From NCBI RefSeq assembly GCF_018618415.1, contig NZ_JACSMA010000005.1, positions 37,046-101,045 on the forward strand: DNA of 64,000 nt, given 5' to 3'. Made by a program: the position numbers and the translations under genes. The notes under the pieces were generated by a model. That model worked only from the letters and a program-made list of their open reading frames with translations, ran no database searches and was not told where the DNA came from. The DNA comes from Exiguobacterium sp. s146. GTDB lineage: Bacteria > Bacillota > Bacilli > Exiguobacteriales > Exiguobacteriaceae. Positions 1 through 7,847 of this stretch are shown here, piece after piece; positions within the stretch are counted from its first letter, which is position 1, and the number at the start of each line of letters is the position of its first letter.

Positions 1-287
1 CTGCTCTTTAATTGATTGATGTCCAGGTTTTGAAAGTCTCTTTGGAAGGACCCATACCATTCTGAGATGGCCTCGTAGACCAAAGTCCATTGTCCGGAAT
101 TGTCCAGGTTATTTTTCAACCCATTCACATACTCGACCGTCGTCATCCGGAAATTCTTCTTGTGTATCTTATCCAGGTGTCGTCCGCCGGTTCCTTCTTC
201 CACGATGTAGCCTACGGCGTCGAGGGCGTACCCTCTATCGGTTGGAGACAACTCGATGAGGTTGACGAACATTTTGCTCGCTTCCAT
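1..287 (-). CDS. Partial hypothetical protein, cut by the left window edge
   Basis: Reading leftward from an ATG at 285-287, an open frame runs off the window with no stop (about 95 codons seen). A strong ribosome binding site (AAAGGAGGG in the minus orientation, plus-strand positions 293-302) sits at normal spacing, so the start is well supported. The visible protein begins MEASKMFVNLIELSP and is rich in acidic and polar residues; I recognise no domain. It is transcribed in the same direction as the Sau3AI-like gene at 607-2130 and lies about 320 bases downstream of it, beyond a 50-bp perfect palindrome, so it may or may not belong to the same unit. Confidence 0.6.
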   Translation of the reverse strand, partial: MEASKMFVNLIELSPTDRGYALDAVGYIVEEGTGGRHLDKIHKKNFRMTTVEYVNGLKNNLDNSGQWTLVYEAISEWYGSFQRDFQNLDINQLKS

Positions 288-547
288 CCTGACCCTCCTT
301 TCACTTCGATGTTTCACATCCTTCAGATGCAGTATTGAAACAGTTCTCTCTTTGTCCCAGATTCCCTGCCAACGGGGCTCATCATCGAATCTTTCTCGTC
401 CTCTATTTTCATCTGTTTAACATACATCAAATTCAGATCGAGCTTGCCCGTTACCGTACCATACCTTGTGTCCATCTGGAAATGCCCATGGTCTCGTTTC
501 GGGCGCAACGGTCTATATGTATCTGCTTGACGAGTTGTTCACCAAGC
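288..547. other. Intergenic stretch with only a weak small ORF
   Basis: Between the left partial gene and the 50-bp palindrome there is one small minus-strand frame (323-508, about 61 codons from a TTG, or 28 codons from an internal ATG). No possible start in it has a convincing ribosome binding site. I see no other feature here and leave this ORF uncalled. Confidence 0.4.
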
Positions 548-597
548 AGCCCCGGTTAGAAAAGTGTGCGCCGGCGCACACTTTTCTAACCGGGGCT
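548..597. repeat. Perfect 50-bp palindrome with GTGTGCGCCGGCGCACAC core
   Basis: Positions 548-597 read identically on both strands, with the centre between 572 and 573. The GC-rich core is GTGTGCGCCGGCGCACAC, with AAAA/TTTT and CCCCGG/CCGGGG outer arms. It begins 10 bases past the stop codon of the Sau3AI-like gene (607). As RNA it would form an uninterrupted hairpin, but no T-run follows in either direction, so it is not a typical intrinsic terminator. The same core recurs at 2257-2272 on the other side of that gene. Confidence 0.9.
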
Positions 598-606
598 TAT
601 TTCAAA

Positions 607-2130
607 TCACACCTTATAAAGGTAAGACAGATAGGCATCCTTGGTCACGAATACCATATCCATGTCTGGCGCCAGATAAAATGATGTTCGGTTCACCAAG
701 ATGACGAAACCCGCACGGTCGAACGGTCTGCCATGAAGGTCAGACAACTCGTCGCACATATCCGTCAGCCGTGCATGTGGAGACACCCCCATCAAACTGT
801 TCATCAATGCTTGTGGAAGGTCTCGGCTCACCCCTCTGATGAAGAGATAGGTATCACCGACCTTCACATGAGAGATTTTACCTGGCCTTCTCAATACCCC
901 CTCATACACCTTCTCATCGAACCCGTATTCCCCGAGCGGGTCATAGTCGAGAAGTTCTGTGAGCCGCTCAATCGTATAGAAGCGACCTACTTCCATCTCG
1001 TTAAAGACCAACTCCCGAAAAGATTCCAATAGTTTGGTGGTTATGCCCGCACGGACGAGTGCCCGTTCTGTGATGAAAAGGCCGGGCTCGATTTCGATGA
1101 TTCTCCAACCGTCCCTCATCTTTGCCATCATCCTGGACGCATAGGGATGGGAGAGTACCGGTGTATCCTCCATCTTGAAATAATCGACGCCCAAAATGAC
1201 TTGCTCGATATAAGACCTGCTGTCCAGATGCTTCCTGGCCAAGATGTATGGCGAGGATATCCGATACCCTACATTCTCGACCAGACGCTTGTTGATGGAT
1301 TCGACCCCGAATCCCGGAATGACCTCTCGACAGGCTGCCACGAACGTCTCTGGGGTATAGGCCTCCTCCTGCAACAACCTCTTGAGGGAGTCGATTGTGG
1401 CTCCCACTATTTCATCGTCGATTGACTCCATGTCTCGTAGGACATTGATTTCATCTCGTCTGGCCTCGAAGAGGGGGGTGACGATTCCACTCACGTATTT
1501 CGCGTTCAGCCAGAGGCCTTGCTTCGTGATCGTCTGTCCGTCAGGGAGGAGGGTGACATCGTTCTTATTGTTCGCTTTCGGCCGGATATGTATCATCTTA
1601 TGCGCCGCCTGGCCTGGGAGATTGTTCTTCGTGATCATTTTACTCCCGTGGTAGGCCTCCCACATCTGTACCCCTTCTCTCAGTATACTGGTCACCATCT
1701 CCCAATAGGATTTCAATCCCTCTACCTCTTCATGTGGTAGTTTCCAGAGAACGGGACCAAGAAAGAACACATCCCCAACCTTGTTCTCACAAAAGACCAT
1801 GAATAGGAAGGTCGAACCGCCGAGAGATCGCATGATTGCACTGTTTTCCCAGTCCGTCTCGACCCACTCGAGAAAATCGATTTCCTCGAGGACAGTGTTC
1901 TGTTTGGAAGTGCCCTTTTTATTGAGATTGACAGACTTCACTAACAGTCGTCCGTCGACATCTCCTTCCAACAGCTCTATCGCATCGCTATGACGATCGA
2001 TGAGCCGTTTCGTTATATTGGAGGTCTTCGCCTTGCTCTCGTTGAGATCAGGGTTGAGACCGACATCCCACGACAGCATCTTGGCCCCTTTCCCAATATA
2101 TGTGTCAAACGCCTTAAGATGTACGCTCAT
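607..2130 (-). CDS. Sau3AI C-domain-like (MutH-fold) DNA-binding protein with C-terminal domain shared with the gene at 9452
   Basis: A protein of about 507 residues. Residues about 30-215 resemble the C-terminal, non-catalytic half of Sau3AI (MutH-like fold): a strand LLVKSVNLNKK followed by a W-E-x-S segment, FLFMVFCEN, then HIRPKA (about 181-186) and KQGLWLNAKY (about 203-212). In active MutH/Sau3AI domains the strand carries E-x-K; here the matching position reads L-V-K, so the catalytic glutamate appears absent and a sequence-recognition role is more likely than cutting. Residues about 240-507 align co-linearly with the C-terminal 270 residues of the sigma-like protein at 9452-12028. I chose the ATG at 2130, with GAGGG just upstream; in-frame ATGs at 2142 and 2151 are possible. 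It is divergent from the gene at 2369. The family match is from memory of Sau3AI; the role is inferred. Confidence 0.72.
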   Translation of the reverse strand: MSVHLKAFDTYIGKGAKMLSWDVGLNPDLNESKAKTSNITKRLIDRHSDAIELLEGDVDGRLLVKSVNLNKKGTSKQNTVLEEIDFLEWVETDWENSAIMRSLGGSTFLFMVFCENKVGDVFFLGPVLWKLPHEEVEGLKSYWEMVTSILREGVQMWEAYHGSKMITKNNLPGQAAHKMIHIRPKANNKNDVTLLPDGQTITKQGLWLNAKYVSGIVTPLFEARRDEINVLRDMESIDDEIVGATIDSLKRLLQEEAYTPETFVAACREVIPGFGVESINKRLVENVGYRISSPYILARKHLDSRSYIEQVILGVDYFKMEDTPVLSHPYASRMMAKMRDGWRIIEIEPGLFITERALVRAGITTKLLESFRELVFNEMEVGRFYTIERLTELLDYDPLGEYGFDEKVYEGVLRRPGKISHVKVGDTYLFIRGVSRDLPQALMNSLMGVSPHARLTDMCDELSDLHGRPFDRAGFVILVNRTSFYLAPDMDMVFVTKDAYLSYLYKV

Positions 2131-2256
2131 AACTTCCCTCATTCCTTGCATTTATTGAGTCACGGCCTACTTATAAGCCATTTTTAGGGAGTATTCTAAC
2201 AAAACCCTACACTAGAATTATAATTCAATTTCACCTCTCATCATATTAGAAAAAAG

Positions 2257-2272
2257 TGTGCGCCGGCGCACA
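2257..2272. promoter_or_regulatory. TGTGCGCCGGCGCACA palindrome in the divergent promoter region
   Basis: A perfect 16-bp palindrome between the divergent genes at 2130 (minus) and 2369 (plus). It repeats the core and part of the A-rich left arm (TTAGAAAA) of the palindrome at 548-597, with one base missing from the right arm. Its position between divergent starts suits an operator; binding by the Sau3AI-like protein is only inferred. Confidence 0.6.
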
Positions 2273-2368
2273 TTTTCAATTGTGGTATTTGAAATAATTA
2301 TAGGGTATCAAATTTAAAGGTTCCTCTTGGGGACGTGTGCTATATTTAGGGGAGAAGAGGTGATCAGC

Positions 2369-3805
2369 ATGGAGAACCAATCGAACTCCAACAGCCGCTC
2401 CCAGCAACTCATCATTTCGCAAGCGGTCAATTCAATCAAACAGCACGGCATGGAGGACATTCTCCACGAGGCGGCGATTTACGACATAAACGGCTTCGTG
2501 GCGTCGCTCTATCAGGAACACTACGCCCTTGAGAACATCGAGAACGCCTATAAAAAGATTCGCTATTATTCCTTCATGAAGTTGAAGCGTCGCTGGGTCA
2601 AGACGGCGATCCGTAACTATCAAGAGGGACGTGGATATAACAAGGAGCTGCGGGCACAACATGACATGATCTCGGCCTATTTGAAGGTGGCTGGCCCCGA
2701 AGGCCTCTATAGAGAGTTTCACGTGAAGTCTGTCGAGGACTATATGCAGCTCTGCATCACAAAGATCCAGGAATGGGCCGAGGATCCGAACCGATTACTC
2801 CACACATATCCTTACTGGTCGCAGAAGACCCTCAATCAAAAAACGTCCACGTTGAAGACCGACGTGCTGATGGTCCTAGGGGAGGTGGCCAAAGAGATCG
2901 ATCTGACGCAACGGGTCGCGCACCACTCACCGACATTGGCCGTCGACATCCCGTTCTTCGGCATGTCGGACCGTATCAAGAACAAGACGGACCACCTCGA
3001 CGAGAGGTTGAACGATGCCTCGCAGCTCAACCTCGACCTGTTGAATTATGAGTCCGTCGTCCCCAAGTACAAGGAGGGCGTCCCGCATAACCTTTCCGTC
3101 CTGGTCAGCAAGGAGTTCATCCAAGAGTTGAACGGCAAGGTCCCTGACCTCGACTCGAAGGATTTTGAGGCCTTCACCGAGATCCTCTCTTACCGCGACA
3201 TCTCGTTCCAGACGAGCCGGAAAATCATCTTCCCGTTGGTCCGGCTGGTGGAGAAGCTGTATGCCAACAAGAGCGGGAAGAGTTATGATTTGACGACGAA
3301 GCGGTTGATGAAGCTCGGCTATTATCGGGTCGCCGGGCATAACGATGAAGGGGACTTCTTCATCCGCGGGCTCTTCTCATCCGTCACCATCAGGAACGCC
3401 ACGACACTGGCCGACAGCCAGGTGGTCGTCACGGTCACCGAGGAGGTCTATGATGACCTGCTCAAACAGCAGATCGTCAGCATATACGGGGAACAGATCG
3501 AACAGTTGACAGGGAGCTTCGCCTATCATTTGGCATTCGTCCTACAAAAAGAACGTATGGCCTCCATCCAGTCGGGGGAGGAGAACCCGGTCCGGCGACA
3601 TTGGCGCCAGTTCACCTATTCGATCCGCTTCAACAAGTCACGTAAGTCAGAGAACCTGATGGAGCTCGAGGCGAACCTCGACCGCATCAAGGAGCACGAG
3701 TTCATCTTGAAGGACTGGCACCGCTCCGGTGATTATTATTTCTTCACGTTCTATCCGCTCGAGTCGTGGGAGATGTTGAACCACAATGACACCTTGCTGC
3801 TTTGA
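2369..3805 (+). CDS. Hypothetical protein of 478 residues, plasmid-core region
   Basis: The chosen start, ATG 2369, follows AGAGGTGATC at normal spacing; a longer TTG start at 2327 lacks a clear ribosome binding site. The protein is soluble, charged and without signal peptide or membrane segments. I do not recognise the family. The N-terminal 100 residues are helical and rich in lysine, arginine and tyrosine (YKKIRYYSFMKLKRRW), as in DNA-binding plasmid proteins. The C-terminal part (residues about 300-478) has alternating strand/helix patterns (RGLFSSVTIRN, GDYYFFTFYPLESW). It ends at a terminator just before the iteron array, so a role in replication or copy control is possible but unproven. 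Confidence 0.7.
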   Translation: MENQSNSNSRSQQLIISQAVNSIKQHGMEDILHEAAIYDINGFVASLYQEHYALENIENAYKKIRYYSFMKLKRRWVKTAIRNYQEGRGYNKELRAQHDMISAYLKVAGPEGLYREFHVKSVEDYMQLCITKIQEWAEDPNRLLHTYPYWSQKTLNQKTSTLKTDVLMVLGEVAKEIDLTQRVAHHSPTLAVDIPFFGMSDRIKNKTDHLDERLNDASQLNLDLLNYESVVPKYKEGVPHNLSVLVSKEFIQELNGKVPDLDSKDFEAFTEILSYRDISFQTSRKIIFPLVRLVEKLYANKSGKSYDLTTKRLMKLGYYRVAGHNDEGDFFIRGLFSSVTIRNATTLADSQVVVTVTEEVYDDLLKQQIVSIYGEQIEQLTGSFAYHLAFVLQKERMASIQSGEENPVRRHWRQFTYSIRFNKSRKSENLMELEANLDRIKEHEFILKDWHRSGDYYFFTFYPLESWEMLNHNDTLLL

Positions 3806-3823
3806 CAGAGACGTACATCCCAG

Positions 3824-3853
3824 GAAGCCCTTTGCAAAAGGGGCTTCTTTTTG
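3824..3853 (+). terminator. Intrinsic terminator after the 478-residue gene
   Basis: A GAAGCCC/GGGCTTC stem with an inner loop (3824-3847) is followed by a T-rich run to 3853, 19 bases after the stop codon at 3805. Confidence 0.75.
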
Positions 3854-3871
3854 TTGATATGGCGGCCGAAT

Positions 3872-3889
3872 ATGTTCCATGTGGAACAT
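3872..3889. promoter_or_regulatory. parS-like palindrome
   Basis: ATGTTCCATGTGGAACAT is an 18-bp near-palindrome. Its central 16 bases match the chromosomal ParB site TGTTTCACGTGAAACA at 13 positions. It lies alone between a terminator and the iterons. It could be a partition or host-factor site, but the Par proteins here are of a different type, so this is tentative. Confidence 0.35.
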
Positions 3890-4042
3890 TCCATGCTCAG
3901 GGCAAGTCATAGGACAGCCATGGACCAGCATCGTCCATCGTACCAAGATGACATCCTGGGAGTTTTGGGGGTGAACGGCCTTACAATGTCGCGTTTATTC
4001 TAAAGTGTTCAGTACAATCCGTAATAAGACACATTTGAGATG

Positions 4043-4548
4043 AATTTGGTCGCAAGTCATCGTACCGAAACCGCACTTAGATAGAATTTGGTCGCAAATC
4101 GTCGTACTGAAACGACATTCTCTTTAATTTGGTCGCAAACCATCGTACCAGAACGACACTTTCTTTGATTTGATCGCGAATCGGCGTACCAGAACGACAT
4201 ATATGGGCAAATCGATAGAATTCCAAAAAAAAATTAAGTACCCGTTTCTTAAATTTGGTCGCGAATCGTCGTACTGAAACCGCATTTTGTTCGATTTTTG
4301 TCGCCAATCATTGTACCGAGACGACACTTAAGTCAATTTGGTCGCAAATCGTCGTACTGAAACGACATAATCTATGTTTTCGTGATGAAAATTCTAGCCG
4401 AATATAGCCTGAAATCGCTTCATCAGGCCGTTCGTATCAATTTGGTCGCAAACCGTCGTACTGAAACGACACTCTTTTTCTCTCTAAAAATGGCTCAACA
4501 CCAATGTTTATTTAAATTTGGTCGCAAACCGTCGTACTGAAACCGCAC
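4043..4548 (+). repeat. Nine iterons: probable replication origin
   Basis: Nine direct copies of a repeat of about 34 bp start at 4043, 4085, 4126, 4167, 4252, 4293, 4335, 4439 and 4515. The consensus contains AATTTGGTCGCAAATCGTCG followed by TACTGAAACGACA; copies at 4167 and 4293 are the most degenerate. Start-to-start distances are 42, 41, 41, 85, 41, 42, 104 and 76 bases, mostly multiples of about 10.5 bp, so most copies lie on the same face of the helix. The array stops 69 bases before the gene at 4618, as expected for an iteron-regulated initiator. The spacers are AT-rich. Small ORFs here (for example 4077-4307 minus) are repeat artefacts. Confidence 0.92.
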
Positions 4549-4617
4549 TTTGACACCAATTGGAAAGAACAAGATACTAAAACTAGCATATTTTAGGATA
4601 GGGGAGGTGTAGGAGAG

Positions 4618-5685
4618 ATGATCGGTAAGAATCGCCATGTTTTGATTGCGAATAAACTTCTAGTCGCGATGAGCGGACTGACACGTTGGACTAAACGACA
4701 GGATCACTATCGTTATGAGCAGCATCATTATAACATCCCTGTCTGCTTCACATCCTTGAAATGGACGAAGTCGCGGATCCGGCACATGCTCACCATCCTC
4801 GCCTATGCCGATGACCAAGGGAAAATCGATTTCGCGGAAGATGTTGCGATGGCGGAGTCGGCGCGCACCTCGGCCCGTTCCCTACATAACAACCTGAAGA
4901 TGTTCGAACAGTGCGGCCTCATGACGGTCGTCCGTCATTTCCCTGGGGTGTTCTCTATCGAGTTGACGGAATACCGTGAGAATTATCGTGACCTCTTCCT
5001 CGACGGCACCTCTGTCGTCTCAAAGACCGGGTACACGTCTATCTGGCATGGCCTCTTGTCAGAGCTAATCGCGCTCGACAACGTCAATACGTTGCGCCTC
5101 GCATTGCGGACGCTCGTCCAGGTCGAGAAGGATATTCACGTCCAGTCAAACGAGCAGGCCGTGTTGACGTACGATGAAATCAAAGGTTTCCTTCCTAAAT
5201 ACTGCGGCCACAAGCTCGCCATTCAAAAGATGATGTCCGGTCTCAAGTTCCTACGCGTGTCGCTCGTCGAGGACAGCAAGACCTTCTTGAACATGGTCCA
5301 GCAGAGCGTATCGCTCAAAAAGCGTGTCCAAGATGTGACACGTCCGCTCTTGCTTGAAGTCCAGCTATCGGAGACACACGACAGCAAGCAGATTAAAGAG
5401 CAGGAGCGTTCTGCGGTCCAGCTCCTTTGGTTCGAGCTTCGTAAGCGGGTCGGGGAGTTCCTCGACTTTGACGCGCTCAAAATAGGCCGCGACTCGCTCT
5501 TCTCGATGAGTGATACGTTCGGAGCAACATCGTTCGAACAGGTGGTCGAAGAGTTGAAGCAAGCGTTCCTCCACCATCGGGAGGATTTGGTCCACTCGAG
5601 CGCGCACAAGCTGTTCTTTGAGGAACCGATCTTCTATCTTCATCAACGGCTGAAAACCATACAGGAAAAAATGGCTGTCGCATGA
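4618..5685 (+). CDS. rep: Putative plasmid replication initiator (Rep)
   Basis: A 355-residue protein directly downstream of the iteron array; ATG 4618 follows GGGGAGGTGTAGGAGAG. Residues about 45-115 look like a winged helix-turn-helix (WTKSRIRHMLTILAYADDQG, then SARTSARSLHNNLKMFEQCGLMTV), the fold used by iteron-binding initiators. The rest is helical and basic. I do not recognise a precise Rep family, so the call rests mainly on the iterons and on the partition operon that follows. Its expression is probably autoregulated through the iterons. The stop overlaps the start of a small ORF (ATGATGG). Confidence 0.7.
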   Translation: MIGKNRHVLIANKLLVAMSGLTRWTKRQDHYRYEQHHYNIPVCFTSLKWTKSRIRHMLTILAYADDQGKIDFAEDVAMAESARTSARSLHNNLKMFEQCGLMTVVRHFPGVFSIELTEYRENYRDLFLDGTSVVSKTGYTSIWHGLLSELIALDNVNTLRLALRTLVQVEKDIHVQSNEQAVLTYDEIKGFLPKYCGHKLAIQKMMSGLKFLRVSLVEDSKTFLNMVQQSVSLKKRVQDVTRPLLLEVQLSETHDSKQIKEQERSAVQLLWFELRKRVGEFLDFDALKIGRDSLFSMSDTFGATSFEQVVEELKQAFLHHREDLVHSSAHKLFFEEPIFYLHQRLKTIQEKMAVA

Positions 5686-5891
5686 TGGCCTCTTTGACAT
5701 GCACTTTTTTGAAAAAACTCTTGAAAACGACCAATATGTATCATGCGAAATGCTTGATTTCACGCTTTGAGATTTATCTCGACCATCAGGGCATCGATTC
5801 GGCACTTCGCTCGGCCATTAAGGAAAAAAATCAAATGTTTCATCTGATTAATCAATTATACGAAGAAGGATTTTATAACTTATCGTCATGA
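5682..5891 (+). CDS. Small ORF overlapping the rep stop
   Basis: A 69-codon frame whose first ATG (5682) overlaps the TGA of rep (5683-5685), with a second ATG at 5685. The product is basic and helical (RFEIYLDHQGIDSALRSAIKEKNQMFHLINQLYEEGF). No separate ribosome binding site is evident, so translation would depend on coupling to rep. Function unknown; a small replication-control protein is one possibility. Confidence 0.45.
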   Translation: MMASLTCTFLKKLLKTTNMYHAKCLISRFEIYLDHQGIDSALRSAIKEKNQMFHLINQLYEEGFYNLSS

Positions 5892-6210
5892 TCACAAATC
5901 TTAACAGAAGTAAATAAAGTCCTTCTGAAAAAAGAATGGCTTCTCCTGAAGATTCTCTAGACGATATAATCTGCTGAACGCCTGGGAAGACTGGGTCCAG
6001 GGGACTTCTGGTTCTTCCAATTCTATTAATCCCTTTTAAACTCTCTATAATCTGTTTCAATTATTTCAATCCAGAAGAATATGGTTTTAGTCTTCTTCTG
6101 TGAAAGTATCCAGCGACGTATAGATATAACTTGTATGTCTCTCCTTGATATGAGCTCCGTTTGCAGCGATACATTTGTGGAGCTCCACATGACAATCGTC
6201 TAATCGGACA

Positions 6211-6286
6211 CATTTCGACGTCGAAATGTATACAGATATATATATATGAACCTTATTGTATACTTTGTTGAAACACGTTTGTATAC
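6211..6286. promoter_or_regulatory. Operator or centromere candidate upstream of the par operon
   Basis: CATTTCGACGTCGAAATG (6211-6228) is a perfect 18-bp palindrome and is followed by three GTATAC hexamers (6228-6233, 6258-6263, 6281-6286) in a very AT-rich stretch. The TTTCGACGTCGAAA core with a flanking GTATAC recurs at 28697-28724 in front of another ribbon-helix-helix gene. The site lies 93 bases before parA1, typical for a ParB-type operator/parS. The remaining noncoding DNA (5892-6210) shows nothing clear. Confidence 0.6.
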
Positions 6287-6378
6287 ATATATTTTATGAT
6301 TTTATATAGGGCATTCGGTTTTTTCATTGTATTGAAAAAAAGATTATGACATGATATGAGAGAGAAAGGGGAGAGAAG

Positions 6379-7161
6379 ATGAACATACTCACGTTCTACA
6401 TATCAAAGGGTGGGTCGGGAAAGACCACCTGTTCCTTGAACATGGCCTACGCATTGGGTGAGCTGGGAAAACGGGTACTGATTATCGACTTGGACCCACA
6501 AGGTTCCCTCAGCAAACTGATGTTGAAAGAATCTGACACAATCAAGTACATGACGATGTTTGATGTACATACACGCAACCTCGACATCAAAGAAGTCCTT
6601 TTTGACGATGAGACGCATAACGTCAGTCTTCTCCCTTCGAACGAACGTAATGCACGATTGATTAACCTGATATCGGAACAAGACAAGCTCTTTCTATTGA
6701 AGGACATGATAAGCCCGTTAGAAGACGAGTTCGATTGGATTATCTTGGATTCGGTCCCATCAATCAACGAACTCTCGAAAGTCGTCCTGTCGACGTCAGA
6801 CATGACCATCATCCCGTTCATGCCGAAGAAGCTCGTCTTCGACCAACTTGCGAGTACCGTACGTACGGTGCAAAAAGTGAAGAAATTTTATAATCCGGAC
6901 CTCGTCATCACAGGCATCCTTCCTGTCGCCATGGACGCCTCTTTGAAGGCTGACAGAGAATATTACGAAGCGATGGAGGACATTGCGAGACAAGAGACGC
7001 TAGAGATCCTCCCGACCATCAAACGGTCGACGTTCATCGAAAAGGCGGCCGATAGCGGGAAGAGCGTCATCCAGTACCGCTCAAAAGAATCCAAGGTGCT
7101 CGCTGACCCGTTCCGTCGATTGGCCAAACAAATCGTCGAAAAGGCGGGTGAGACGTCATGA
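6379..7161 (+). CDS. parA: ParA-family partition ATPase, first cassette
   Basis: A 260-residue deviant-Walker ATPase that moves plasmid copies apart with a ParB-type adaptor. The Walker A motif SKGGSGKTT is at residues about 9-17, the A' motif LIIDLDPQGS at about 35-44, and the Walker B region DWIILDS around residue 120. It lacks an N-terminal DNA-binding extension, so it is the short (type Ib-like) class in which the partner protein usually represses the operon. ATG 6379 follows GAGAAAGGGGAGAGAAG. The stop overlaps the next start (ATGA), opening a four-gene translationally coupled operon. Confidence 0.9.
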   Translation: MNILTFYISKGGSGKTTCSLNMAYALGELGKRVLIIDLDPQGSLSKLMLKESDTIKYMTMFDVHTRNLDIKEVLFDDETHNVSLLPSNERNARLINLISEQDKLFLLKDMISPLEDEFDWIILDSVPSINELSKVVLSTSDMTIIPFMPKKLVFDQLASTVRTVQKVKKFYNPDLVITGILPVAMDASLKADREYYEAMEDIARQETLEILPTIKRSTFIEKAADSGKSVIQYRSKESKVLADPFRRLAKQIVEKAGETS

Positions 7162-7847
7162 AGGCACGGAATCGAAACATCCATAAAATCAAACCGAGCG
7201 AGCAGCATCCATATCAGAGTGGTTTGACAAATATCAGTGCCCTCGTTCAAAAACTTCCGGTATCCAAAGAGGTCGAGGACCTCGTGAACGAGATCAATGA
7301 GCTTTCAAAAGTACAAACGATTTCAGTGTTCGAGATAGGGAAGCGACTCGTCATCGCACGCTCTGAGATGCATGACAAGAAGGAATGGCTCGGATTCCTC
7401 GAAGCCGTGTCGATGTCCAGCTCTCTCGCCTCACGATATGTCAAAGCCTACGAGACGCTACACCCACTGGAAGGCACACTTTCGAGCGTACCTGCCTCCA
7501 AACTGTTCGAACTGATGTATCTCGACAACGTGGAGGAGGTCATCGAGCAAGGACTTTATATCGATGGGGAGTCGCGTAACATCGACGAGTTGACGGTCAA
7601 ACAAATCCGAGAGGCACGTAAAAATCGTGACCAGACGCCTCAGGTCAAAGTCAGTCCGTTCCAAAAAGCGAAGAAACCATCGTCCATTCTTTCCGCTCGG
7701 ATCCCGACCGACCTGTCAGATCAGTTCCAACAATATGCGCATGCACAGAATCGAAGCGTGAGCGAATTACTGGCAGAAATCATCCAACAGACAGTGAGCG
7801 ACAATATCATCCAAGTCACAGACGAGAAACGAGGAGACGAATCATGA
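7158..7847 (+). CDS. ParB-like centromere-binding protein, DUF3102-like plus RHH, first cassette
   Basis: A 229-residue protein. Residues about 45-100 (ISVFEIGKRLVIARSEMHDKKEWLGFL followed by SSSLASRYVKAYETL) fit the DUF3102-like helical module found in some plasmid proteins. Residues about 173-215 (SSILSARIPTDLSDQFQQYAHAQNRSVSELL) form a CopG-type ribbon-helix-helix. It starts by ATGA overlap with parA1 and ends by ATGA overlap with parA2. By analogy with other short-ParA systems it probably binds the palindrome at 6211-6228 and represses the operon; that is inference. Confidence 0.75.
   Translation: MKARNRNIHKIKPSEQHPYQSGLTNISALVQKLPVSKEVEDLVNEINELSKVQTISVFEIGKRLVIARSEMHDKKEWLGFLEAVSMSSSLASRYVKAYETLHPLEGTLSSVPASKLFELMYLDNVEEVIEQGLYIDGESRNIDELTVKQIREARKNRDQTPQVKVSPFQKAKKPSSILSARIPTDLSDQFQQYAHAQNRSVSELLAEIIQQTVSDNIIQVTDEKRGDES

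Noticed and set aside
323..508. Minus-strand 61-codon ORF
   Set aside because: No start with a ribosome binding site and no recognisable sequence; could only be supported by conservation in relatives.
607..2130. Call as an active Sau3AI-type restriction enzyme
   Set aside because: The E-x-K catalytic pair is not visible, the catalytic N-terminal domain is missing, and no cognate GATC cytosine methyltransferase is encoded in the window.
4077..4327. Two overlapping minus-strand ORFs in the iterons
   Set aside because: They are translations of the repeat unit (recurring VRRFATK-like motifs) without ribosome binding sites.
4043..4548. Regular repeats that could suggest a CRISPR array
   Set aside because: Most spacers are only about 7 bases long, repeats vary, no cas genes are present, and the array precedes an initiator-like gene; iterons fit better.
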